Positions 18,406 through 27,882 are shown, numbered from the stretch's first letter. The stretch is DNA of 64,000 bases from an uncultured Porphyromonadaceae bacterium (GCA_947643165.1 CANRVB010000011.1:1-64000), one strand, 5' to 3'. Made by a program: numbers and translations. The notes: a model not told the origin generated them from the letters alone.

Positions 18406-18503
18406 AACTGTTTACGCATACACCCATTTTTTACCTGTCAATACAAATTGACAGAAGCTACGGCATATATACATATATATTTACACATAATATTAGAATA
18501 TTA

Positions 18504-18534
18504 GATTCAAAATGGTTGAATCTATCTCGTTTTT
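18504..18534 (+). terminator. Terminator-like hairpin after the metallophosphoesterase
   Basis: 7-bp stem GATTCAA (18504-18510) with TTGAATC (18516-18522), then a T-rich stretch ending in five Ts at 18530-18534. A second 8-bp hairpin without a T tract lies at 18435-18454. Confidence 0.5.
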
Positions 18535-18546
18535 AGTTCTTTTAAC

Positions 18547-18579
18547 TTATTATTATTATTATTATTATTATTATATTTG
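18547..18579 (+). promoter_or_regulatory. (TTA)9 repeat running into a -7 box
   Basis: Nine TTA units at 18547-18573 run directly into TATATTTG (18572-18579), a -7 match. The ATG of the outer-membrane barrel is at 18609. The repeat fills the spacer in which a -33 box would be placed, so its length may set promoter strength. Confidence 0.6.
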
Positions 18580-18608
18580 AGGCATACTTTACTATAAAAA
18601 TATATTGA

Positions 18609-21539
18609 ATGAAACGATGTGTTCTACTGATCTGTATGATTGTGTTGACTATCAGTGTTTTCGCCAAACAATATGAGATGCTTGGCAGAATATTTGATGC
18701 CGAGACTGAGCAGCGGCTTATGGATGCCACTGTCACACTGATAAATGCAGATAACAATGAGGTGCTTGGCAGTATTGTTGATGAGTCTTTTGGCCTGAAG
18801 GCTGACAAGAATAATTGGTTTCTGTTGAAATTTAATGCGAAGGCTTCGGATACATTCAGGATGAAGCTTAGTGTTGAGTTGCCGGGTTATAAACCAAGGA
18901 CACTGTTTATGGATTTCAATAAGGATTTTCCACAGCGCAAGCAGATAGAAGAACCAATATGGGTGGTGAAAGAGGATTGTGACATGAGCCCGGAAATGAT
19001 GCGCAGTCTTAAGGAGGTGACTGTGACCGCTACAAAGATCAAGATGGTGATGAGGGGTGATACGATTGTGTACGACGCATCGGCCTTTCAGCTCAGCGAG
19101 GGATCGATGCTCGATGCGCTTGTAAGTCAGCTGCCTGGTGTGGAACTGAACACTAACGGTCAGATAACTGTTAACGGCAAATTTGTCAACTCACTGCTTG
19201 TCGACGGCAAGGATTTCTTTTCGGGAGATCCAAATGTGGCTCTCCGTAATCTGCCGGCCTATATAGTCAAAAATATCAAGGTATATGACCGTAATGATGA
19301 GGAGAGCAAACGTCGTAAGACCGATATGACAGCCGAGGATATCGTGATGGATGTGAGACTGAAGAAACAGTATCAGCAGGGACTGCTTGGCAACATAGAG
19401 GGCGGATATGGTAGTGCAGGCAGTTATATGGGACGCCTGTTCGCTCTTGAATATGCCAGGAACGGACGTGTAAGTGTTTTTGCCAATCTCAACAACATCA
19501 ATAATGATTCACGTGGCCCGGGCATATTTGGAAACGACTGGCAGGACGGACAACTTGACAATAACGGTGAGCGACGTCTTCTGAAGGCGGGTGTGGACTG
19601 GCAATGGGTATTTTTGGAAAAACAGACGGAAAGCGGTAGACGAAGGCATTTAAGTATGGACGGTAATGTGGAATACTCAAATGTACATACGGATCTGACT
19701 ACCTTAAAAGCCGGAACACAATTTCTGTCGCAAGGCGACCGCTATACGCGCAGCCGTACAATCGAAAACAACCGTGACGAACAGCTGACAGCACGGCTAT
19801 ATATCGGTGCCGTGACAAGCAACTGGCTGTACATGGCCCTGAATCCCCGGTTCAGTTACAACACAGGACGATTCGCACACGAGGGTACGAGCGGTCAGTT
19901 CGCACACGATCCTCAGGAAAAAGAGCGTGGTGAAGCGATTGATTCGATACGTAACTCTATTTCGGGGCCATATGCCACTGCTACGCGCCTGATATACCGC
20001 AATGAGGAAGATGGCAATAACAAGCGAAAAGAGATCTCTACATCGGGAAACCTGAATATCTCGATCAGTAACTTTAATGTTGATCCCAATCATGGACTGA
20101 ACCTGTATTTTGACTGGACAACGCGCAACAGGCACTATGATGCCCATGAAAACCGGTGTATAGACTACAGGGAGGATCCGCTTGCAGCCATAAGACAGTA
20201 TCAGTTCACCAAATATCCGGAAAAATCGTGGAGTGTATCGCCTGCTGTGAGAGGTTTCATACGTTTCAACGAAAACTCCAACAGCCGGTTGTGGCTGACA
20301 TACAGACTGACCAACGCATATGACCGTGGGGTTAAGGATGTGTATGACCTCAGTGATCCTTTTGCTACGGTTGAAGAAGCCCGTCTTGATGCAGTCAATT
20401 CATTTTTCTCGCGGCTGAGGAGTCTCAAAAATAATGTACGCGGTGAGTTCAGCATGAGTCCGGAGATAGCAGAAGATTGGCGGCTTGACATAAAGGCCAA
20501 TGCGGAGATAGAACTTATAAGACGCAAGCTGGCCTATGAACGCAATGTGATCGATACTGTGTTAATGCGCGATAATTTCACAATCAAGCCGGATGTAAGC
20601 TTCAGGTTTATCAATGATTCGAAACTGATAAGAAGCTATGAAATTCAATTCCTGGCTACACCAAAGCTTGCTGACATGACCAGGATGCTCAATACATTTG
20701 ACAATGCTGATCCTCTCAACATATACTTGGGCAATCCTGATCTGAAAACATCGGTGACATATCGCGGCAAGCTGGCATTCGAGCAGAAACAACCTGTCTC
20801 CAACCGGGTGCTGACAGCTGAAGCATATTACTACTATTATGCCGACAGAGTATCGGAGATGAAGATATATGATCCGGTATCTGGTGTCAACAGCTACAAA
20901 CCGATAAATATTGATGGTTCGTACAGAGTATACGGAAAGTTGAACTACACGACACCTATAGACCATAAGCGTAATTTTTGGCTTACAACCCAGACTTCGG
21001 CCGACTATATACACAATCCTGACTATATCAGTGAGTCTACGGAATCTGATGCGGTGAAGGAGGTGGTCAACAATCTCAGTCTGTCGGAAAATCTGCGCGT
21101 CACATGGCGTGCGGCACAAGGTTATAACTTTGGGCTGACTCTCGGTGGCACATGGCGCAACGCCTGTTCGGCAAGCAGTTGGTTCAGCACCATCAACGCC
21201 GCCGATCTGAAGGGCGGCCTCACGGCCAATCTTGAGCTACCCGGATCCATAACACTCGCCACCGACTTCATGGTATATAAGCGTGTAGGCTATGATGATG
21301 AGTCGCTCAACACAACCGATTGTGTGTGGAACGCCCGTGTGGAGCGTTCGTTCTTCAATGGTAAGCTCACCGGCCGTATAGATGCATACGACCTGTTGGG
21401 TCAATTGTCGAATGTCACCACGGCCATCAACTCGCTTGGCCGCATGGAGACATGGACCAACTCGATGCGGCGCTATGTGCTTGTATCACTGGTCTATAAG
21501 TTCAACATCATCCCCTCCGTTGCTCCCACTATCAACTGA
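18609..21539 (+). CDS. TonB-receptor-like outer-membrane beta-barrel protein
   Basis: 976 residues. Signal peptide 1-19 (ending VFA). A carboxypeptidase-regulatory-like domain spans about 24-110 (GRIFDAETEQRLMDATVTLI). A plug-like domain follows (LKEVTVTATKIK near 138, VSQLPGVELNTNGQITVNGK near 174-193, SLLVDGKDFF). The remainder is a large barrel. It belongs to the Bacteroidetes barrel group that resembles TonB receptors but has no SusD partner beside it. Ligand is unknown. The promoter carries a TTA repeat, and a strong terminator ends the gene. Confidence 0.85.
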   Translation: MKRCVLLICMIVLTISVFAKQYEMLGRIFDAETEQRLMDATVTLINADNNEVLGSIVDESFGLKADKNNWFLLKFNAKASDTFRMKLSVELPGYKPRTLFMDFNKDFPQRKQIEEPIWVVKEDCDMSPEMMRSLKEVTVTATKIKMVMRGDTIVYDASAFQLSEGSMLDALVSQLPGVELNTNGQITVNGKFVNSLLVDGKDFFSGDPNVALRNLPAYIVKNIKVYDRNDEESKRRKTDMTAEDIVMDVRLKKQYQQGLLGNIEGGYGSAGSYMGRLFALEYARNGRVSVFANLNNINNDSRGPGIFGNDWQDGQLDNNGERRLLKAGVDWQWVFLEKQTESGRRRHLSMDGNVEYSNVHTDLTTLKAGTQFLSQGDRYTRSRTIENNRDEQLTARLYIGAVTSNWLYMALNPRFSYNTGRFAHEGTSGQFAHDPQEKERGEAIDSIRNSISGPYATATRLIYRNEEDGNNKRKEISTSGNLNISISNFNVDPNHGLNLYFDWTTRNRHYDAHENRCIDYREDPLAAIRQYQFTKYPEKSWSVSPAVRGFIRFNENSNSRLWLTYRLTNAYDRGVKDVYDLSDPFATVEEARLDAVNSFFSRLRSLKNNVRGEFSMSPEIAEDWRLDIKANAEIELIRRKLAYERNVIDTVLMRDNFTIKPDVSFRFINDSKLIRSYEIQFLATPKLADMTRMLNTFDNADPLNIYLGNPDLKTSVTYRGKLAFEQKQPVSNRVLTAEAYYYYYADRVSEMKIYDPVSGVNSYKPINIDGSYRVYGKLNYTTPIDHKRNFWLTTQTSADYIHNPDYISESTESDAVKEVVNNLSLSENLRVTWRAAQGYNFGLTLGGTWRNACSASSWFSTINAADLKGGLTANLELPGSITLATDFMVYKRVGYDDESLNTTDCVWNARVERSFFNGKLTGRIDAYDLLGQLSNVTTAINSLGRMETWTNSMRRYVLVSLVYKFNIIPSVAPTIN

Positions 21540-21570
21540 CACAGATAACAAATATCGATATAAACCATAC

Positions 21571-21612
21571 GCAGCCCCTGATTCATTCAGATATCAGGGG
21601 CTGCGCATTTTT
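21571..21612 (+). terminator. Rho-independent terminator
   Basis: Perfect 12-bp stem GCAGCCCCTGAT (21571-21582) with ATCAGGGGCTGC (21593-21604), followed by GCATTTTTA. It lies between convergent genes and may also serve the minus strand. Confidence 0.88.
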
Positions 21613-21629
21613 ATCTATGTTACTAAATA

Positions 21630-22760
21630 TCAGAGCTTGCGGCGGTATGCGCGGCGGCGGCGGTGAAGTCGGCGGTCAAAATACTGCCACTGCAGTTGCA
21701 CGGCGGCATTGTCCTCAAGTTCAAGATTGCTCTCGGCATATTTGAAGCCGTTACGTATGTAAGCCGGGATGAGGTCGGCAAACAGAAGAGCATTCACGCC
21801 CTTGTTCTGATATTCTGGACTTATGGCCACAAGCATCAGATCCACCACATCATTTTTACCTTTCAGAGCCTTGAGTATGTGGATCCAGCCAAATGGAAAT
21901 AGTTTACCGCGCGAGGCCTGAAGCGCTTTGCTGAACGACGGTATGGATATGCCTACACCTACAAGTTTGTCATCCTTGTCTACTATCACGCTCACGCAGT
22001 CGAGACGCAGTATACCGAGGTATTTGTCTATATAATATTGGATCTGGCGGTCAGACAGAGGTGAGTAACCGTAAAGTTCGTCATAGGCATTGTTGATGAG
22101 CTTGAACAGAGCTTCTCCATACTGTTCCTTGAGCTTCTTGCGGTTGGTGAAGTGCAGGCATCGTAAATTGTATTTGCGCTTCACTATATCAGCTATGCGC
22201 TGATATTTTTCTGGTACGGCATCAGGTACTGTCATGAGATATTCCACCCAGTCGGCATCTTTCTCATAACCACGACGTTCCATGTGTGTGGGATAATACG
22301 GGTGGTTGTAGATAGTGGCCATTGTGCCTATCTCATCGAAACCTTCTATCAGCATGCCTTCATGATCCATGTCGGTGAATCCCATCGGGCCTATCATCTC
22401 AGTCATTCCTTTGGATCGGGCCCAGCTCTCGGCTGCATCCATCAGAGCGTCATATACCTCATTGTTGTCAATAAAGTCGATGCAGGCGAAACGTGCTTCC
22501 TTACGTCCGCTACGCTCGTTCACTTTATGGTTGATGATTGCTGCGATACGTCCTACTGGCTTACCGTCTATGTGAGCCATAAATAGCTGGGCCTCACAGT
22601 ATTCGAAGGCCGGATTCTTGTCTGGCAGGAAAGTCTCGATCTCATCGAATATAAGTGGCGGAACAAAGCAGTTGTTTCCCTTATATATGTCGATACCGAA
22701 TTTAACGAATTTCTTAAGATCTTTTCGGTTTGGTACAACCGGTGTTATCTCTACTTTCAT
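21630..22760 (-). CDS. GNAT-like N-acetyltransferase family protein
   Basis: 376 residues. The N-terminal third includes GKPVGRIAAIINHKVNE (near 66-82) and FACIDFIDNNEV, as in acyl-transferase folds. The C-terminal part has VDLMLVAISPEYQNKGVNAL (near 307-326), a typical acetyl-CoA-binding strand and loop. The extreme C-terminus is a run of Arg and Lys residues. This matches a conserved Bacteroidetes family annotated only as N-acetyltransferase or hypothetical. Substrate is unknown. It is 21 bases downstream of the pseudokinase, so the two form an operon. Confidence 0.7.
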   Translation of the reverse strand: MKVEITPVVPNRKDLKKFVKFGIDIYKGNNCFVPPLIFDEIETFLPDKNPAFEYCEAQLFMAHIDGKPVGRIAAIINHKVNERSGRKEARFACIDFIDNNEVYDALMDAAESWARSKGMTEMIGPMGFTDMDHEGMLIEGFDEIGTMATIYNHPYYPTHMERRGYEKDADWVEYLMTVPDAVPEKYQRIADIVKRKYNLRCLHFTNRKKLKEQYGEALFKLINNAYDELYGYSPLSDRQIQYYIDKYLGILRLDCVSVIVDKDDKLVGVGISIPSFSKALQASRGKLFPFGWIHILKALKGKNDVVDLMLVAISPEYQNKGVNALLFADLIPAYIRNGFKYAESNLELEDNAAVQLQWQYFDRRLHRRRRAYRRKL

Positions 22761-22781
22761 TTGTTTAAATCTTTAGTAAGA

Positions 22782-23537
22782 TCAGATGGCAGGACGTGGT
22801 GCCAATCCTGAGTTGAGCCATACGAGGATGGCGATGACAATAACGAGAAAAGATATTATGATGATATAAAGTCGGCTGTTAGTACGGTGGGCAAGAGCCA
22901 TTCTCAGCTCATGCACACTGTGATAGCGTGCTTTGGGATCGGTCGCGGTACAGCGGTCGGCTATTTTGGTGAGATAAGCTGGAGCACCGGGTACTTTTGA
23001 TGCTACTTCCTTGAGTATCTTGCCATAACACAGCAGATCATCACATGCATCAGCCGGCGTAAGTTCCTCCCGTTGGTCAAAACCGACATCAATTAGTTTC
23101 AGATTCTCGATATTTTCGGTGAATATGACAGTTTCGGGCCTGATGGGGAAATGCACCAGATGATTTGTCTGTATATAATCTATGGCATCTACGAGATTTG
23201 TACATATTTTGTCAAGATGCGACGGTTTTAGTTCGCCGGAATCGATGATGCTTCGCAGCGATTTGCCATATACATCGTCAGTTATGATACATCGGCCTAT
23301 GCCTGGAACGTCGTCAAGGTCGTTTATCATGATGATGTTTGGGTGAGCGAGATTGTAGCGGACATCAAATTCGCGCTCCATCATCGATATGAAACGGGGA
23401 TCCTGGTCGAAAGGCTTTTTTAAAGTCTTGAGCATTACCCACTTACCGTGTTTTCGGGCTGTCCATACGTCATAGTATTCCTCATCCCACTGCGGCAGGT
23501 GTTCAATTTCAGTCCATTTCTCGTTTTCGTTATTCAT
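22782..23537 (-). CDS. Membrane-anchored protein-kinase-like protein, predicted pseudokinase
   Basis: 251 residues from ATG 23537; an upstream in-frame Met at 23597 lacks kinase homology. A kinase fold spans about 15-210. The ATP Lys is in WVMLKTLKK (near 36), the alphaC Glu is in EREFDVRYNLAHPNI (near 55), and the DFG-like site reads LIDVGFD. The catalytic loop is HFPIRPETV where active kinases have HRDxxxxN, so the catalytic Asp is Pro and the Asn is Thr. A single helix near 224-243 (LYIIIISFLVIVIAILVWL) anchors the C-terminus in the membrane with the kinase fold in the cytoplasm. It may work as a scaffold or nucleotide sensor. Confidence 0.75.
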   Translation of the reverse strand: MNNENEKWTEIEHLPQWDEEYYDVWTARKHGKWVMLKTLKKPFDQDPRFISMMEREFDVRYNLAHPNIIMINDLDDVPGIGRCIITDDVYGKSLRSIIDSGELKPSHLDKICTNLVDAIDYIQTNHLVHFPIRPETVIFTENIENLKLIDVGFDQREELTPADACDDLLCYGKILKEVASKVPGAPAYLTKIADRCTATDPKARYHSVHELRMALAHRTNSRLYIIIISFLVIVIAILVWLNSGLAPRPAI

Positions 23538-23926
23538 CTGATTATCAGGCTTTCGATTGTGTCTATATCGAATTGAATGCAAAAGTAGTGAAAACATTTC
23601 AAAATATGAGGGTTTTGGGGTGTTTTATGTGTTTTTGTCATGTTATTATCAGGTTATGTACATGGTAAGTGATTGGAAATTAGTGTATTATTGATGTTAT
23701 CTACATGGGTGTTGATAATTGGGTGAAGATAGGTATAAAGTGTTGATAAACTGGTGAAAAATGTAGAAAAATGTGTAGGTTTCGGTGCGTATTTTATTGA
23801 TGTACAATAAGTTATCTCCGAGATCGGGAGGTGTTGATAACTGTTGATAAATATGTGGAGCCCTTTTTGTGAGATATTGGGCTGTAAATGATTATTTTAG
23901 TACTTTTGTAAATAAAATCAGAGATC
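23538..23926. other. AT-rich spacer with five DnaA-box-like 9-mers, candidate origin or DnaA-controlled site
   Basis: TGTTGATAA occurs at 23710-23718, 23741-23749, 23832-23840 and 23842-23850, all in one orientation. TTATCTACA is at 23697-23705. Each is one base from the canonical DnaA box or its complement. Next to the box cluster stand recF and dciA, both replication-linked. A minus-strand -7 box (TACTTTTG, 23580-23587) serves the pseudokinase gene, and a plus-strand TACTTTTG at 23901-23908 lies 18 bases before recF. Confidence 0.5.
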
Positions 23927-25030
23927 ATGCAGCTCAACAGGCTAAATCTATGCAATTTTAAGAATATAGGCGAGGCTTCGCTCGAGTTCTCCGACAAGGT
24001 GAATTGTCTTGTCGGAGACAATGGCATGGGAAAAAGCAATCTGCTTGACGCTATCTACTGCCTCAGCTTTGTGAAGAGCTTTTCGGGAGTGACCGATGCG
24101 ATGCTGATACGTAACGGAGCGGACTGGTCGACGTTGCGTGGTTCGTATATGCGCCGTGATACTCCGGAGGAGCTGACATTGGGTCTGCAGCGTGGCAAGC
24201 GCAAGAGTCTCCGCCGAGGAGGAAAGGAGTATCAGCGTCTAAGCATGCACATAGGATTGTTTCCGCTGGTGATGGTGGCACCACAGGATATCGATATACT
24301 CCGCGGTGCGGGCGACGAGCGTCGCCGGTGGATGGATATGGTGATATCGCAGAGCGACCCTACCTATCTTGACGCCATAATAAGATATGCATCATCGCTG
24401 GAGCAACGCAACCGTCTGCTCAGAGAGGGGTGCGTTGACCACAGCCTATATGAGGCGGTGGAGGCAACGATGGAAGGGCCGGCGCGTACTATCAGCAACA
24501 CTCGTGCGCGCTGGACAGAGGATCTGCGCGAACTGTTCTCGGCGCGTTATGCCGCGATAGCCGGAAGTGAGGCGGGATCGGTGGCTCTGGATTACCGGTG
24601 TTCGCTGGATGCGTCGCCTGACGGATCGTTGGCGGCATTGCTCGATTCGGCACGGCGTCATGATGAGATAGTACGTCATACATCTGTCGGACCACACCGC
24701 GATGACATAGAGATGAGTCTTGACGGGATGCCGGTGAGGCGTACAGGATCGCAGGGTCAGTGCAAGACATTCACAGTGGCACTGCGCATGGCCCAATATG
24801 AGTTCCTGCACCGGTCGGCGGGTCTGAGGCCCCTGCTGTTGCTCGATGATGTTTTCGACAAACTTGATGCCCGCCGAGTGGAGGCGATAATGTCGCTTGT
24901 GACCGGGGATGCCTTCGGTCAGATATTTATAACGGATACCAACCGAAAGCATCTTGACGAGATAGTGGAACGGGCGGGAGGCGACTACCGTTTCTGGAAA
25001 GTTGATTCCGGTAATTTCACGGCCATATGA
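23927..25030 (+). CDS. recF: DNA replication and repair protein RecF
   Basis: 367 residues, normal length. SMC-like ABC ATPase that binds gapped DNA and helps load RecA through RecOR. Walker A is GDNGMGKSN (30-38), the signature is in TGSQGQCKTFT (near 266), and Walker B is LLLLDDVFDKLD (near 303-314). N-terminal MQLNRLNLCNFKNI is the usual first strand. Its stop overlaps the next ATG by 4 bases. It follows a cluster of DnaA-box-like sites. Confidence 0.96.
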   Translation: MQLNRLNLCNFKNIGEASLEFSDKVNCLVGDNGMGKSNLLDAIYCLSFVKSFSGVTDAMLIRNGADWSTLRGSYMRRDTPEELTLGLQRGKRKSLRRGGKEYQRLSMHIGLFPLVMVAPQDIDILRGAGDERRRWMDMVISQSDPTYLDAIIRYASSLEQRNRLLREGCVDHSLYEAVEATMEGPARTISNTRARWTEDLRELFSARYAAIAGSEAGSVALDYRCSLDASPDGSLAALLDSARRHDEIVRHTSVGPHRDDIEMSLDGMPVRRTGSQGQCKTFTVALRMAQYEFLHRSAGLRPLLLLDDVFDKLDARRVEAIMSLVTGDAFGQIFITDTNRKHLDEIVERAGGDYRFWKVDSGNFTAI

Positions 25031-25317
25031 AGCGTACAGATGCCCTGAGTGTGGGTGAAATAATAAACCGGGTAGTGGCGAATGCCGGGTTGACCGATGT
25101 GATGGCGGCGCAACAAGCATGCTATCTCTGGCCTGAAGTTGTAGGCCAGGGAATAAACCGCTATACGTCGCGCCGGTATATAGAGGGCCGGATACTGCAC
25201 GTGTATATCACCTCGGCGGCATTGCGCAATGATCTGGTGATGTTGCGCGACCGGCTTATAGCCGAGCTAAACCGCCGAGCCGGAGGCAATGCCATTGATG
25301 ATATAAAGATACACTAA
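25027..25317 (+). CDS. DciA-like DUF721 protein, probable replicative helicase loader or operator
   Basis: 96 residues. It matches the DUF721 pattern: LSVGEIINRVVANAGL then LWPEVVGQGINRYTS, GRILHVYITSAALRNDL and LIAELNR. DUF721 is the family of DciA, the ancestral protein that works with DnaB helicase at initiation. It overlaps recF by 4 bases (ATGA), an arrangement that ties both to replication. Length is short, lacking the C-terminal extension of some DciA proteins. Confidence 0.82.
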   Translation: MKRTDALSVGEIINRVVANAGLTDVMAAQQACYLWPEVVGQGINRYTSRRYIEGRILHVYITSAALRNDLVMLRDRLIAELNRRAGGNAIDDIKIH

Positions 25318-25333
25318 AGAGAACGACTGAAAG

Positions 25334-26845
25334 ATGAGTATAACACGGTTGATCCGTCCATTCATGATAAGAAAGGCACAACGCGCGCTGGACAGCGCCG
25401 CGGATGCCGAGGATTCGCAGCGCATGCTGCTCACACGGATTCTACAGTCAGCCCGAGGGTGTGAGGCCGTCAAGGGTATGGGACTGCGTGGATCAACCCG
25501 CTATGAAGACTATATACGGGCGAAGGCCGTGACTCCATACGACAGCATACGCGGTGACGTGATGCGGATGATAGCCGGAGAGCGAGATGTGCTGTGGCCC
25601 GGAGCTACGCGCTGGTACGCACAGTCGTCGGGAACGAGCGACGGACGGTCAAAGTATATACCGGTGACCGACATGTCGCTGAGAAACAACCATTACAGCG
25701 GAGCATCGCAGGCAGTGGCGCACTATCTGCTGCATAATCCCGGGAGCCGTATATTCGATGGCCGGGCATTGATATTGGGGGGCAGCTTCAATACAGGCCC
25801 CGAGCCGGCAAGAGCTCCGGGGGTTAATGTGGGCGATCTGTCGGCAACGCTGATACGCCGGATCACACCATTGGCAGAACTGGTGCGTGTGCCATCGCGC
25901 AAAATCGCCCTTATGTCCGACTGGCGCGAAAAGCTGCCTCTACTTGTAAGCAGTGCAGCCAAAGCCAATGTGACAAATCTGTCGGGTGTGCCGTCGTGGA
26001 TGCTGACTGTGGTCCGTGGGGTGCTTGCCGAGACGGGAGCAGACAATCTGAATTCGGTATGGCCGGGATTGGAAGTGTTTTTTCACGGCGGCATAGGTTT
26101 CGAACCCTACAGGTCGCAATATGAAGCGATAACAGACAGTGGGAAGATGCACTTCGTGAATACATACAATGCGTCGGAAGGATTTTTTGCCGTTCAGAAT
26201 GATCCGTCGGACAGATCGATGCTACTGCTGATGGACAATGGAGTGTTCTACGAGTTTCAACCACTTGAAGGTGACCGGGAGCCTGTACCGGCGTGGAACG
26301 TTACGAAGGGAGAGGGGTACAGCCTCATCATAACAGCCATGAACGGATTGTGGCGCTATCCGATAGGCGACACGGTACGCATAGAATCGGTGTCACCGCT
26401 CAAGATCAGCATATCGGGGCGGACAAAGAGCTATATCAATGCCTTCGGGGAGGAGCTGATGGTATATAACGCGGATGCGGCACTGACCAAAACCTGCAAG
26501 GAGCTGGGCTGTGAGGTGACCAATTACACAGCAGCTCCCGTCTATACGACAGAGCGGTCGCACGGGCGTCATGAATGGCTGGTGGAGTTCGCGCGCAGTC
26601 CGCGGTCGATAGATGAATTTGCCGAAACGCTTGACCGGAATCTTCAGGAGGAGAATTCGGATTATGCAGCCAAGCGGGCACATAACATATTTCTTGACCG
26701 GCTGTCGGTGACGGTAGCGCCGGAAGGATTGTTTGACCATTGGCTGGAGCGCAACGGCGGGAAACTCGGCGGTCAGCGCAAGATACCCCGTCTGAGCAAT
26801 GACCGCGATATAATAGAGAGTATGATAAGTACCTACAAACAATAA
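25334..26845 (+). CDS. GH3 auxin-responsive-promoter family protein (acyl-adenylate-forming fold)
   Basis: 503 residues. The GH3 name refers to a plant gene family, not glycosidases. The ATP motif is AQSSGTSDGRSKYIPVT (near 96-112), followed by FHGGIGFEPY (near 252), NASEGFFAVQ (near 275) and the hinge-type segment NGLWRYPIGDTVRI (near 337-350). Members activate a carboxylate with ATP and may conjugate it to an amine. The substrate of the bacterial branch is unknown. It starts 16 bases after dciA, so probably the third gene of that operon. Confidence 0.82.
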   Translation: MSITRLIRPFMIRKAQRALDSAADAEDSQRMLLTRILQSARGCEAVKGMGLRGSTRYEDYIRAKAVTPYDSIRGDVMRMIAGERDVLWPGATRWYAQSSGTSDGRSKYIPVTDMSLRNNHYSGASQAVAHYLLHNPGSRIFDGRALILGGSFNTGPEPARAPGVNVGDLSATLIRRITPLAELVRVPSRKIALMSDWREKLPLLVSSAAKANVTNLSGVPSWMLTVVRGVLAETGADNLNSVWPGLEVFFHGGIGFEPYRSQYEAITDSGKMHFVNTYNASEGFFAVQNDPSDRSMLLLMDNGVFYEFQPLEGDREPVPAWNVTKGEGYSLIITAMNGLWRYPIGDTVRIESVSPLKISISGRTKSYINAFGEELMVYNADAALTKTCKELGCEVTNYTAAPVYTTERSHGRHEWLVEFARSPRSIDEFAETLDRNLQEENSDYAAKRAHNIFLDRLSVTVAPEGLFDHWLERNGGKLGGQRKIPRLSNDRDIIESMISTYKQ

Positions 26846-26974
26846 TGGAACCCCATTACGCCTAAGCATACGGAATTCCATCCAAGGCCGCCATACATTC
26901 ATATTCACATTTATTATCCGCAGGTACTTTGAATTGCTCTGAACATATCAGAGCCAAGAATTGTTTATTTTGTT

Positions 26975-26994
26975 ATCATGGCATACGCCATGAT
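26975..26994. repeat. Small inverted repeat in the 269-bp gap before the SIMPL gene
   Basis: Perfect 8-bp arms ATCATGGC and GCCATGAT around a 4-base loop, without a T tract on either side. It may mark the end of the recF operon. Nothing else is recognised in 26846-27114. Confidence 0.4.
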
Positions 26995-27114
26995 GCAAGA
27001 TATAACGTAAATATCGATTATATAAACAGACATGTGTCCGTATATACCAAATGGGCATATATCGTATTTATCAACCGAATGTATTAAAAAAGAAACTTAA
27101 ATACAATATTCATC

Positions 27115-27819
27115 ATGAAGCTTAACAGTGTGATAGCAGCAGCGGTCATAGCCGTAGGTCTGCTGGCTCTTGGCCTGACAGTGCGCAGCGGTCTGTGCAG
27201 TTTTACAGAGAACCAGCGGTCGGTAGAGGTGCGTGGTCTTGCCGAGCGTGAGGTGCCGGCCAACAAGGTGACCTGGCCTATAGTGTTCAAGATGACAGGA
27301 GACAATCTGCCCTCGGTCTATGCACAGGTAACAGCAACAAACAGCAAGGTGGAGCAATTTCTGACGTCGAACGGAATATCGACCGACGAGATAAGCATAG
27401 GCGCACCGAAGATGGAGGATCAGAGCGAGAACTACAATTATAAACCCGGTATCACGGCACGATATGCCATCACGTCGATAGTGACGGTAAGCTCGTCGAA
27501 AGTAGATCAAGTGAGAGGACTGATAAACCGTCAGGGCGAGTTGCTGAGTCAAGGGATACCGGTAGTGGCAGAGAACTACAGCAACTCGATCAGCTATGAA
27601 TTCACAGGACTTAACGATATCAAGCCGGAAATGATAGCCGAGGCCACCAAATCGGCCCGAGAGGCGGCAAAAAAGTTTGCGGATGACAGCGAGAGCCGTC
27701 TTGGCAAGATAAAGAATGCGCGTCAGGGGCAGTTCTCGATAGAGGACCGAGACAACTACACGCCGTATATCAAGCGTGTGAGAGTAGTGACATCGCTGAC
27801 GTATCTACTTCAGGATTGA
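27115..27819 (+). CDS. SIMPL-domain (DUF541) envelope protein
   Basis: 234 residues. An N-terminal hydrophobic segment (8-27) is an uncleaved anchor or signal. The rest fits the SIMPL/DUF541 pattern: EVRGLAEREVPANKVTW (near 39-55), ISIGAPKMED (near 95-104), ARYAITSIVTVSSSKVDQVRG, an EATKSAREAAKKFADDSESRLGKI-like helix and a closing RVVTSLTYLL strand. Family members are periplasmic or surface proteins of ill-defined role, some tied to stress. No operon partner is evident. Confidence 0.82.
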   Translation: MKLNSVIAAAVIAVGLLALGLTVRSGLCSFTENQRSVEVRGLAEREVPANKVTWPIVFKMTGDNLPSVYAQVTATNSKVEQFLTSNGISTDEISIGAPKMEDQSENYNYKPGITARYAITSIVTVSSSKVDQVRGLINRQGELLSQGIPVVAENYSNSISYEFTGLNDIKPEMIAEATKSAREAAKKFADDSESRLGKIKNARQGQFSIEDRDNYTPYIKRVRVVTSLTYLLQD

Positions 27820-27882
27820 CGCACGAGATAAAGATATATGCTTTATTTTAAGCGTTTTGTTGGGAGTTATCTGAGTTTGTTG

